Source of the DNA: Lumnitzera littorea
Taxonomy: Eukaryota > Streptophyta > Magnoliopsida > Myrtales > Combretaceae
Assembly (NCBI GenBank): GCA_024138015.1
Contig: JAMXBB010000008.1
Coordinates: 7,041,524 to 7,105,523, forward strand
Direction of reading: 5' to 3'
Length of the DNA: 64,000 nt
In this document: positions 12,560 through 23,686 of the stretch, piece after piece
Position numbering within the stretch: position 1 is the first letter of the stretch
How the letters are laid out: every line of letters begins with the position of its first letter
Program-made: the position numbers and the translations under genes
Notes under the pieces: generated by a model
Told to the model about the DNA's origin: nothing
Seen by the model: the letters and a program-made list of their open reading frames with translations, nothing else
The model's database searches: none

Positions 12560-14300
12560 AAAACGAAAAGTAGTAAGTGTTGAAATTAAATAACTAAACT
12601 ATCATTATATTTAGTACTCTTTACTTAAATTAGCTATTTGTTTATATGAAATTATCGATTTGAGTTTTTTAATGAGATTTGTATAACATTTTCAATTTAG
12701 TTTGTATTTTTATAAATTTGTAGTCCATTTTTATCGTTTTCGGATGTACTTTCTTATAGTAAAGTCCATTTTGAATGTTGTAATCCACAGTTTCAATTAT
12801 AATATAAAAATATCACAAAATTCATTATTTTATCTTAAATAATTGTAAAATATTATTTTTAATTTTTCTTTGTATATTTATGGTTTAATAAATATTTAAA
12901 TATTAAAATTCTCTTATTTTTAAGTCTATTTTACCATAATTACCTATTTTTGCTAATTTTGAGGTTTAACACTTATTAAATTCATTTTTACTACTTTAAT
13001 AATTTTATAATTAATTAATTATTTTATTATTATTTTTAATTATGAATTTAATTAAATTTTGTTAAATGCTTACATGGCAGCATAGGGGAATGCCATGTGT
13101 CATTTCTGGACTTTTGTAGTTTTTCCATCTTTTTCTTATTTTATATTTTTATGTCATATGTATATAATAATATTTATTATTATATTTTACTAAATTTATA
13201 AATTAGTTATTTCTCATTTTTTTAAGGTTACGGTATATATGTATATATTCATATTTTACTATTTTACTTTACTTATGAAGTTAATATTCTAGTATATTAC
13301 ATATGCGCTATTCAAATATACCCATTTTTCTATGTACACCATACTATTTATATACATAGTTTCATACGTATAATATACTTATGTACTATAATTCACATAA
13401 TCCTAGATATATTATATATACTATATGTATAGGTATATATATACATGTAATTTTAATTTTATATTTTATACATATACATACACATACGATTATATTTACA
13501 TCTATATACTAAAATACTTAATATACATAGTATTATACATAAATACATATGCATATATATTACGTCCCTAGGTATAGATATATATATATATATATATAAT
13601 CTATATAAAAAAAAATACAATACACATACACTTCGACATGCACATATACATATTGAATATATATACACTTTATTATGCTTATACTATACTATACTATTAC
13701 TTTATATTTTATAGTTATATATACATATTTCTGTTACTCACACACACATACACACATACACACACACACACACATATATATACTATACACGCTTACATAT
13801 GGATATGTGTACATAGACATAATTCCTTATAATAATTATTTTTAGAAACTATTATAACATGTATAATATACATGTGAATGCACTTTAATATCTATACATA
13901 TATAAACATACATATACAAGGAAATATTAAGGTTACATATAATTCTAAAATAAATGTATGTAAAAGAATATATAAAGATGATTATTTCAAAATACACATA
14001 ATATACATAATAAATACCCATCTTTTGGAATATTCTTGAATTAAAATCCCGAAGCTTCTTCTTCTTAACTCACTTGTTGAATTGGAAAATCAAATGGAAT
14101 TAAAAGGGAGATGGATGCTCATGGTTAGAAAACAAAACATATAAGCATGTGTGTTTTCTTTTTGGGTTTTTTTACTTTAGAAAATAAAACAAATAGTGTA
14201 GGGGTTCTAGCTGGTCATATATACTGCAAGGGAAAAAGAAGAATAAGGAAAAAGTAAAGAAAAAGTAAAGTTGAATAATTAGGATTTGACTTACAAGTTT
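12560..14300. repeat. AT-rich low-complexity region with TA and CA microsatellites
   Basis: Very AT-rich DNA, with a TA dinucleotide run at 13578-13599 and an imperfect CA run at 13739-13774. No gene was recognised; the short open frames consist of microsatellite translations. Confidence 0.6.
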
Positions 14301-14937
14301 ATATATTACCCTTGTCCTTTACACATAAATTGCACATGTAAAAAAAAGAATAATCACACAAGTGTCCTTCACATTCTTTTGGAAATGTAACGTGTAATTG
14401 GAAGTAGCAATAAAGGAAAAAGAAAAAGAAAAGAAAAGAAAATAATGACAAAGGAAAAATAAAAATAGAAATATTAGATTTTTTCAAATAAAAAAATTAT
14501 AAATTTAGTATTTATAAAATAATATTAAAATTTTATTAATTCACTTATTATCTGTTACATTTAAATATTTACGAATTATTTTAACGTATTCGTTAATGAT
14601 TTTATGTGATTACGTGTTTTAATCGATAATTATATTCATTTAGGATTTTACTACTATTAGGGTAAATTTATTCATTTTATAAGTTTAAAGTTATAGTTTT
14701 AGGATTTTTATTAAGTTCGAGTTTGATTTTGGGTATTTACATGTACATAGGATTTAGGGTTTTTATATGTAATTTAGGTTTCAATCGAATTCCTAGGGTT
14801 TTTATTATTGATACTATATTAAATTTCATAATTTAATGAAATTTTTATCTTACTTAGTCTTATCAACTCGTGATATTACCTATAGCACTTGGATCTAATT
14901 TAGGGTTTAAACCATTAACTATATAGGGTTAGACCAT

Positions 14938-15860
14938 TGGGGTGGCAGTGGTGGTAGTTAGTGATTGTCCATGATGATAGAAGTGGTCGGTGGTGGCGAG
15001 TGTTGGTAGTAGTAGGTGGTGATAGTTGGTTACAGTGATAGTAGTAGGTAATGGTAGTAGCGATTGTCCATGGCAATGGTGGTGTTGTGTATGGTGGTGG
15101 TGATGGTGGTTGATAGTAAAGGTAGTGGCTAATGGTAATGGTTACAGTTGGTAATCAGTGGTGGTGGTGGTTAATGGTGGTAGTAGTGGTCCATAATTGT
15201 CTATAGTAGCGACGGTAGTTAGTAGCGAAGGTAATGGCCAATGGTAGTGGTTAAGGTCAGTGGCAATAGTGGTGGTGGTCATGGTCAGTGGTAAAGGTGG
15301 TGGTCCTTGGTGTTGATGGTGGTAGTCAACAGTGATGTTAATGTTTGGCGGTGATGTTAGTGTTTGGCGGCCAATGGCAGTATTGGTGGTGGTTGTGTAT
15401 AATGGCAACAGTGGTAGATGGTGGTATTGGTAGTCTGTAGTTGTTTGTAATGGTAGTGGCAACAATGGTTGGTATTGGAGGTAGTGGTCGATGCCAAAGG
15501 TTGTGATCAATGGTAGTAATGGTTGTAGTTAGCGATGGAGGTGGTGGTGTCAGTATTCCATAATGGTAGTATTAGTGGTTAGTGGCAGTGGTCATGGTGG
15601 TTGTGTATGATAGCGGCGGTGGTAGTGTTGATGGTCCGTAGTTGTCTATAATGGCAATGGTAATGGTCAATAGTAGAGGTGGTGGTCAATGACAATGGTT
15701 ACTGTCGGAGCTAGTGATGGTGGTAATTCACAAAGGAGGTGGTGGTAAGGTAGTTAATGACAGTGTTGGCATTTCGAGATGGTAGAGTTAGCAGTTGGTG
15801 GTGGTAATGGTGGTCTAAATGGTTGTGATAGGCATTGGCACTTAGTAGTGGTGGCAGTTA
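14938..15860. repeat. G/T-rich GGT/GTA-derived tandem region
   Basis: About 0.9 kb in which the plus strand is made mostly of GGT, AGT and AATGG triplets and contains little C. A recurring landmark, GT(C/T)(C/T)(A/G)TA(A/G)TTGT(C/T), occurs near 15190, 15431 and 15632, suggesting higher-order repeats of about 200-240 bp. The open frame on the minus strand (15142-15510) is a Thr/Pro/His/Leu-rich by-product of the repeat, not a gene. Confidence 0.7.
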
Positions 15861-16986
15861 TCGTTAAATTTATATAAAGTTATTTTTTGAGAAAACCAAA
15901 TTAGTTAGTACAGATATAATGATAGTGATGTTTTTATTAAGTAATATAAATCTTACCCATATAATACAATAAGTATGTGGTGTATTTAATATATGTTTTA
16001 TACATGAGAATTGATATGTGATAATGTGATTAATGAAAGGATAAAAAGAAGGAAAAGAAACAAAAATCAAAATTCAATAGGTACGAAAAGAATTAGAATA
16101 AGGGCATTTTATTAGAAATTTGATCTTCTTCCTTTACATTAGTAATTAACACGATATTTAATAAAAACCTAAATTGAAAAATAAAAACCCTAAATATCTC
16201 CAATTTATATATGTGGAGAAGTCAATGATTGGCCTTGTCCTTGTCTTGGGTCGCCATTAAGATGAAGTTGTTGTTATGGAGATAGGACGATAAAGCCAAC
16301 TAATTGGTAATATGCCTGCTAGTGCTACCGCATTTCTTCAATACGTTAACCTTGTTGTCGCTGCTCCTCTCTAAGATCCTGGAGATCATTCCTATACCCC
16401 TTTATCATTTCATATATCTCCTGTTCCCTTACAAATCTAGCAATATCCCTCTCATACATTTCATTAATATGTTAGTACATCTGTTTCATGCTAAAAGGAA
16501 TATTTGAGTTGGGGACCTCTTGATGACCTATGCTTCTTCATATCCAAACCTATCCTGCTAACCTTGTTAGTTAAGTGGTGCGTTAACAGGAAACTAATCA
16601 TCTTCCTATTGTTGATGTTATGCTTGTGCTTATGCTTGCTGCTATTGTTGTTATCCTTGTTCGACCTTATACCACTCACCTATCTCTTCATTCTTCTTGA
16701 TGTGAAGCTTTTGCTTTAACAAATCTAATTTGAATGGCTTCTAATTACTATTTGCATAGCCATTCAAATCAATTCCTTTGGATGCAAGCATGTGTGAGAG
16801 GAAGCATCCGTATCTTAGTTGACTATCCTTTCGTACATTTATTCACATCATATAATGGCAGATGATGATCCTAACATCAACTCGTCTTCCACTGAGGATG
16901 GAGCTAATAAGCCATAAATCTTCTTCTAAAAAAAATGAAGTGTTGGTACGTGGAGTGATAGAGTTGGTAATTATATGATGGAGAAG

Positions 16987-17607
16987 TCATGCCATGATGA
17001 GGAGATCACTAGACTCTAAGTGCCTAAGATACTGAATAGTATCCTCCCCTTGACATATAGGTAGCACGAATACCTGAACAAAAGCTCCTACAGCGTCCCA
17101 TTTTTTAGACTTGAAGATTTCGCTACTAGGAGAAAGTTGCAATAATTCATTGATGTATTCTGGATGAACCGTTAAAATTCGGCCAAACATATAAGTAGAG
17201 ATATACCTGGCGTCGATATTTATCACATTCCATGGCTCGACATCATTACTTTCACAAACCAATTTAGTTGTTGCATTCAAATAGAATATGTGAACCAAGT
17301 TGGGATACATATCATTATTCAAGTCCAACAATCGCTAGAGACTTGTTTGTTGAAGCAGATCTTGAAAGTTGCTGACATCAAGCAACTCATCCCAATCATA
17401 CGACTACGTGACTAGAACATTTCGCCAACAAAATTCATGACTGAATTGGTCACACATTTCGATGGTTATAAGGTGTTCTCCATCAAACGCATGGGCATCA
17501 ATCGTAATTGGTGGAGGGGGTGTTAAAGAACGGGATTGAGAATGCTTATTTCTAGACTTACTTTGTTACTTGCTTTTCTTAGATCGTGTGTGAGAGGAAG
17601 ATTCCAT
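16987..17607 (-). pseudogene. Broken plant transposon-associated protein (Transposase_32-like)
   Basis: Reading leftward from the ATG at 17607 gives a Ser/Lys/Arg-rich start, a Pro-rich stretch, then a domain beginning near LDLNNDMYPNLV with FYLNATTK shortly after. This resembles the plant-specific 'putative plant transposon protein' family. Three in-frame stops interrupt the first part (after about residue 13, then near VLVT and near QQTSL); the last 114 codons, 17331-16987, are open. Diverged continuation may reach about 16200. Its strand is opposite to the hAT transposase to its right, so it probably came from another element nested in the hAT. The family assignment was made by eye and is uncertain; loss of function is clear. 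Confidence 0.4.
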
Positions 17608-18247
17608 GGTAATTCAGTTAGGTAGGGGTTTAATAATTTGGAAAGTGAAATAGAGGATTTTAGAACGTAGGCACTTTTGGTTTCGAACGTAGGAACGTTG
17701 TGAGTGGAGAATAGCCTTATATAGCTATTGTTTAGGCCACAATGTGCCTTTATTATCTTTACTCTCTAAACTCTTGTCTTTATCTACATACGTTTAACAA
17801 TGTAAAGAATAGGAAGTGGAAATCAGAATAATAACTTGTTAGCAATTAATGAATATGATGATTCGTATATTTTTGGTCAAGGGATTCTTGGTTAAGGGTA
17901 CACATATTTGTTGAATATCGTCAAACAACTAGTCCTGGGGTATTCACCTTCACCACTCCTTTTGCTACCTATGCTAATACGGTTGGGGATGTTCCTCTGC
18001 TCGTAATGTAATGGCTACCTTCAATAGCTAATAGGAATGCGAAGGACTATAAGGATTTCGTTTCGCTATGTGTCCTTTAGATTATCTTCCATTAGTGAAA
18101 GTGAATTTATGTTTTTAGTTGGTGTAGATATTGATTGTAAAATAATTAACTGAAAATATTGTAATTATATTTGTCTCATTATGGCTAAGAGGATTATACT
18201 GAAGACTTATTGCAAAGTCAGCCACATAAAGGATAACTGAGCAATAT

Positions 18248-20415
18248 TGGTTCTACTACAATCGGGGGTTCTTCCGGAAGATGGAGGAGGTGAACAAGCG
18301 ACGCCTGGAATTTTTTCATCATTATAGCTGAAGAAGATATTGCTAAGTGTAAAACATGTAAAAAAAACCTTTATTCGGAAAGTCCAAGTTGGGAATGTGC
18401 TACCTTACACGACATTTAAAGATGCATTAGAAAAAAAATGAATCATTGGTTAAAGTCCCAAATGCTTGATTGATAGGAACTTCGTTAGCTATCGAGGAAA
18501 GTGATACACCATTTGTATTCAACTGGGAGGAGGCATGAGAAACTCTTGTTCAGATGATGGCAACTATCGATATATCGCTCCATGCAGCAGGCCATGAAGA
18601 TTTTGGAGAATGGGCATTAAGCTCATTGTAGCTAGAATATAAGCATGCAGGGTGGCAAACTCTATGAAATGAAATAATCGAATTGTTTATATGTAAACTC
18701 AAATAGTTAAAGGTGTAACTACATAGTCTTAAATCCGAGTAACATGAATCCGAATCTTTCCCTCAAAATTATTTAGATTATTGTTGTTACAAAATTCTTG
18801 TTGTTCTCAATGTCATTCGTATTGCCATATAGCATTTCTTTTTTATCGGACATATGAAAATCACCGCTCATTGACATTAACGATAGTTATATGTATGTCA
18901 CGACATACTGGATAGACAAAAATTAGGTGATGCAAAAGCGGATCATCACATTTATACTATTCTCGAAAGCTCATACGAGTTCGATAATCGCATTTAACAT
19001 CTTGGGCATGATTTGCACTTACGACATTCATAGGCTGTCCAGTATCGCCTTTGATAATGCATCCACAAACATGACAGTGATACGATCGTTGAAACAGCAA
19101 TTGAACTTGATTTGTGAAGAGAAGCTTTTCCATGTCCATTACATGTGCCACATTTTAAATCTTGCAGTACAAGATGGTGATAGTAGATCACTTGTCAAGA
19201 TTCATTTTACAATAAATTGTATTCGTCACAGCAAATGAAAACACTTGCAGTATACCGATTGCTACAGGAATGAAAACTATGACTTATTCATCTTACCTCG
19301 TGACGTCATCACACGATGGAATTCTATATGTGAGATGTTAGACAAATCATTGAAGGTCAACCATTTGCATTACATAAAATTATTATTATATTCATTGGGT
19401 CTAACGTTTATTAAAAACATAATTTATTTTTATCTTACCGTAATATTTTATACTACACACTTTTTTAGTCGATAATATAGGTCTAAAATGCCTTGACCAG
19501 TTTTTACAACTCCTGTAACCATTAGAAATAAGCCAAAAGCCCAAGCTTAGTTGAATTTGTATGGCGGATTGGAAGAAAACAAGCAACTTGTACAAGTTAT
19601 TGAGTACCTTCGTCCACTCGACAATAATTCTATTCGGCTGTTATTATCCTATTAGCAATGACGTACTCCTGAATCTCGTTGATATTGTTTATACATTGGC
19701 AAACTTTATAGATGAACCATTGCTCTGTCCTACCGTCACAGCAATGAAAGCTAAATTGTTTGCATACTTTTGCCTCTTTCCTCTCTTGTTTTATATTGTT
19801 ACAATGTTGGATCCACATTATAAGTTTTATGGTACTTATACTTTGCTAGAGGAAATTTATTGAAATGTTGGCGTAGAAGATGTTTAGACTGAAGCTACGA
19901 GGCTTAACATAGAAGTTGAGAGTACGCTTAAATCCCTGTTACTCTATCACAAGGGTAGAACATAGCCTTCATCTCAATCATCTTGTTCTAACGTTCATAT
20001 CAGTAGTTCTAATGTTGCAACTACGAAGAGGAGCAGGTAGATCGCTCAAATAAGTCAGAATTCAAGGATTACTAGTGAAACTTTTAGTGAATTATTAGTA
20101 TACTAAGTCCAACACCTACAAAAAGATAGGCTGATGTTGATGTTGATGTCCTTGAGTGGTAGGCAACAAAATCCCATACGATGCCTATCTTATTAATTGT
20201 TTTAAGAAATGTTTAGGAGGCTCCGACTTTGACGGTGTCCTTTGAATCAACTTTTAGCTCAAGCGGGTGAGTCCTTAGCTCCCATTGCCTTTGGCTTAAA
20301 GTTGAAACTGTTGAAGCCATTGTATGTCTAAAGGTTTGGAGAGATGCTCAAAAGAGGAGACAAGGGGGTATGGAATCAATTTTTGGCGATAAGGAAGATG
20401 AGGAAGCTACGTGAT
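18248..20415 (+). pseudogene. hAT-family transposase, decayed
   Basis: Successive pieces in changing frames match the order of a plant hAT (zinc-finger BED, RICESLEEPER-type) transposase. A BED finger at 18300-18430 shows CKTCKKNL followed by a paired H and C; a stretch resembling the pre-catalytic region follows at 18530-18630. The piece at about 18860-19240 contains YWIDKN, QKRIITF and FDNASTN, which corresponds to an acidic catalytic block, then MCHILNLAVQDG. RWNSICEMLD (about 19315) and TMLDPHYKFYG (about 19800) follow. A C-terminal dimerisation (hATC) region lies at 20160-20420, with SFESTFSSSG in one frame. Multiple stops and frameshifts exclude activity. In life it would cut and paste DNA with 8-bp target duplications. 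It lies about 1 kb from a matching hAT terminus at 21464. Confidence 0.75.
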
Positions 20416-20429
20416 CATTCATGGCGATG

Positions 20430-21240
20430 GAAAGGGGAAAGGAGATGTGATGAATTGATGATGATGATGATGATTATCGATTAGAATACATTTTGTTCCA
20501 TTCTATGCCAAATATTAGTTTTAACTGATTAACTGATTTGTACTTCTTTAAATTTGATCTACATCTTCGAACAATTAAATTTGTATTTATGCTCATCTAT
20601 TTATCATGTTAAGTTTTTGTCTCCCTGGATCAAAGATGTGTTTTAACTTTAGGCCTATGACCTGTTTGATGAACTTGTCCAAGTTTTAATGTATTTGCTT
20701 TAAGTTAGGTTTATATAATTTATGTTTCTTTGATCTAACGATCGAATTTCATATAATATTTATCTACTTTGATTCAAGAACGTAATGTTGCTTAAATTGA
20801 ATTTAAAATAGATTTGCCTAATTAAATTAGGTTTATTACTTTACTAAGCCATTTATTTATATCTTACTTAAGCTTAACTTGCTCATTCACATTAAAATAA
20901 GTAAATTAGTTAATAAAATTGTATAAAGAAATTACAATAATTATTATGATATTTTGTTTATTTAATATAATATTTAAAATTCAAAAATAGGTATATATTA
21001 CACTTATTAGTATGATATAATTCCAGCAAAAAAAAAAAAGCAACTGATTAAACAAATAAATTATTACGTCAAATAATTTTTTTTATCAATTTAATATAAT
21101 ATTTAAAATTAAAAATTACATATAAGTCACACTGACTGTTATAATTGCAACAAGAAATATCAAGTGATTAATGTATTAAATAAATAAATTAACACTACTA
21201 AAATAAAAATACTTAAAATATCATTTTTATTTACATTTAT
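20430..21240. other. Unassigned AT-rich DNA between hAT transposase and right end
   Basis: No gene seen. It is AT-rich, with two partly similar segments (about 20930-21040 and 21060-21170, both containing TTAATATAATATTTAAAATT) that look like a local duplication. Confidence 0.45.
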
Positions 21241-21464
21241 AAAAAATAAAAGGCTCAATGTACTATCAACGTGCTTTCGTGCTTGTGCTTAGACAGCCCA
21301 CTAACCTTATCATGTTTGACATGCCCGTACTTGCATGCTTGAGTCTACCCCATTCATGCTTAAGCCTTCTATTATTCTTATGTGCTCGTATTTGGACAAC
21401 CCATGAAACGTGCTAAGACGTGCTCATGCTCGTATTTGTATGCTTAGCTCATTTATCCTCCCTA
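21240..21464. repeat. Subterminal CGTGCT/GCTCGT-rich hAT end
   Basis: Repeated GTGCTTGTGCTT, GTGCTCGTAT and ACGTGCT motifs run up to the terminal TCCTCCCTA. This is the style of the subterminal transposase-binding region of hAT elements, and it matches motifs at the left end (10760-10930). Confidence 0.5.
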
Positions 21465-21645
21465 CTATTGAGTGTTCTAGAAAAAATACCTGTGATATAG
21501 AGCAACATCATAGGAGCAAGGGTTTATTGTGTAATATACATTACTTATCAATCAATTTATTACTAATATTTTTATTCATATTTTTATATTACTTATTTAT
21601 TTACATGTCGTATCACACTTGAAAGAATTCATTAATAGTACATGT

Positions 21646-21911
21646 TATAAAATTTTGAGAAGAAAATTTCTGTATGTGTATATTTATATCACATGCCAAA
21701 GATGGCTAATATATATACAATATAGACGCCCTAACCAAGCTTCTAAACATAGAAAACAAATATCCTAAATATACTCTTTACATAATTGACAGATATTTAC
21801 AGATCCTAAAATATTCTAATACCTTCTAAACATAGAAAATATCCTAAACATAGAAAATATCCTAAATATACTATTTACATAATTGACAGATATTCTTAAA
21901 ATATTCTAATA
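21646..21911 (-). repeat. 3' LTR of the Copia element
   Basis: A 266-bp terminal repeat. It exceeds the 5' LTR by 18 bp because of an internal tandem duplication (units contain CATAGAAAATATCCTAAA). On the plus strand it starts TATAAAATTTTGAG and ends ATTCTAATA, immediately followed by the C-run that is the polypurine tract on the other strand. Confidence 0.9.
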
Positions 21912-21922
21912 CCCCCCCTCAA
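21912..21922 (-). promoter_or_regulatory. Polypurine tract of the Copia element
   Basis: On the minus strand the sequence TTGAGGGGGGG directly precedes the 3' LTR. This is where plus-strand DNA synthesis would be primed. It overlaps the TGA stop of the polyprotein. Confidence 0.85.
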
Positions 21923-23686
21923 GTTGGTGCGTGAAGATTGTAAACTCCCAACTTGCGTAGAAAATATCCAAACTGCTGTATCCCCAATACCTTAGTAAAA
22001 ATATCAGCGAGTTGCTCAGAGCTACGTACATAAGCAGTCTGAACATGTCCATGTTGAATCTCATCACGAATAAAATGACAATCAATTTCAATGTGCTTTG
22101 TACGCTCATGAAACACGGGATTTGCACTAATGTGTAAAGCTGTTTGACTATCACAATACAACATCATAGGATGAGAGTGTACAATACCGAGAGACAGCAA
22201 AAGATCCTTTAACCATTTCAGTTCACACATAGTGGTAGCCATGGAACGATATTCTACTTCAGTAGAGGATCTCGACACTGTATGTTGCTTTTTAGTATTC
22301 CAAGAAATGGGAGAAGTCCCTATCATAACAAAATATCCAGTAAGAGATCGTCGAGTTAAAGGACAACTCTCCTAATCAGAATCACAATAAGCATACAACC
22401 GAAGATCACTATCAGCTCGTAAAAGTATTCCTTGTCCAGGACTGCCCTTAAAATAACGAACCACGCGCAAAGCTGCTTCCCAATGAGCTTCCCTTGGTTG
22501 ATGCATAAATTGTGCCAAAATATGAACACTGTAGGACAACTCAGGTCGAGTAAGAGTCAAATAAATTAGTCTTCCTACCAATCTCTGATACTTCTTTGAA
22601 TCTGCCAACAATGCATTTTCTGCTAAGGCTAAATGATGATTTTGTTCAATAGGAAAACCAGATGGTTTAGCACCCAATAATCCAGTTTCACTGATAATAT
22701 CCAAAGCATATTTACGTTGGCAAAGAAAAATTCCTTCTTGATTCCAAGCCACCTCTACGCTTAAAAAATACTTCAATGTTCCCAAATCTTTCATATAGAA
22801 GCAGTGACATAAATAATCTTTAAACTTTTGAATGGTAACTCTACTATTCCCCGCAATAACAAGATCATCGACATACACCAGTATACTCAAATGTATCTTG
22901 TCTCGATTTAAAGTAAACAATGAATAATCAGATTGAGATTGAAGAAATCCATACCGCTTTAATGCAGTTGTCAATTTGGAAAACCATCATCGGGGGGCCT
23001 GTTGTAACCCATAAAGTGATTTACGTAATCGACAAACTTTGTCAGGCTGTTGAGTAGAGAGCCCAGGTGGCATCTTCATGTACACCTCTTCTTCTAAATC
23101 TCCATGCAAGAATGCATTATGAACATCCATTTGATGGAGTTCTCATCCCTTTGTTGCTGCCACTGAAAGAAAAGTATGTACAGTAACCATTTTTGCAACA
23201 GGAGCGAAGGTCTCATTGTAGTCAATTCCTTCAATCTGATTATTGCCAAGAATCACCAATCGAGCTTTATAACGTTCAACTGAACCATCTGAGTTATATT
23301 TGATCTTGTAAACCCATTTACTGCCTATAACTTGCTTTCCCTATGGCAAATCTTCCACAGTCCATGTCCCATTAGCCTCAAGTGCCTCAATTTCTTTCAT
23401 TATGGCTTCTTTCCATCGAATGTCTTTGATGGCCTGAATATAAGAAACAGGCTCCTTTTCGATTGTCATAGCTGCTAAGAAAGAACGATTTTGTGGAGAA
23501 AATTTGTCACAATTTACATAATGTGCTATAGGATAGGAGGTACCTATGGATGGAATTAAAGTGGAGGAACATGCAGAGGGACTTATTTGTTATGCAGTAT
23601 ATGTCATAAAATCTCGCAGCCGAGTAGAAGCTTCTTTTGTTGTATGACCCCGTCCAAGTTGTTCTGGAACAGATTCACCCATGATT
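21919..23686 (-). pseudogene. Copia reverse transcriptase and RNase H, defective
   Basis: The reverse transcriptase region includes the catalytic YVDD motif in LVYVDDLVIAGN (near 22870), preceded by NAFLHGDL and KSLYGL. RNase H follows, with STEVEYRSMA, CDSQTALHIS and the closing KHIEIDCHFIRDE. Together they would copy element RNA to DNA and remove the RNA. In-frame stops fall near 23600, 23342, 23147, 22987 and at 22372-22374; the ones near 23147 and 22372 fit TGG to TGA or TAG changes. The longest intact pieces are 22974-22372 and 22326-21919. A frameshift at a run of eight G (around 23695-23702) separates this frame from the integrase frame. Confidence 0.88.

Larger units (their letters stand above)
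10751..21464 (+). mobile_element. Large decayed hAT-like transposon with nested material
   Basis: The left end TAGGATTGTAAATGAG and the reverse complement of the right end, TAGGGAGGATAAATGAG, form a 16-17-bp terminal inverted repeat. The flanking octamers CTGCTGAG (10743-10750) and CTATTGAG (21465-21472) agree at 6 of 8, and both mismatches are transitions, as expected for an aged 8-bp hAT target duplication. Subterminal regions on both sides are rich in GTGC, CGTGC and GCTCGT motifs. A broken hAT transposase lies inside on the same strand, about 1 kb from the right end. At 10.7 kb it is far longer than a usual hAT, so later insertions probably account for much of 11-17.6 kb. The alternative is two unrelated hAT ends that happen to face each other. 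Confidence 0.5.

Noticed and set aside
15142..15510. 122-codon minus-strand frame rich in Thr, Pro, His and Leu
   Set aside because: It is the translation of the G/T-rich repeat on the other strand; low complexity.
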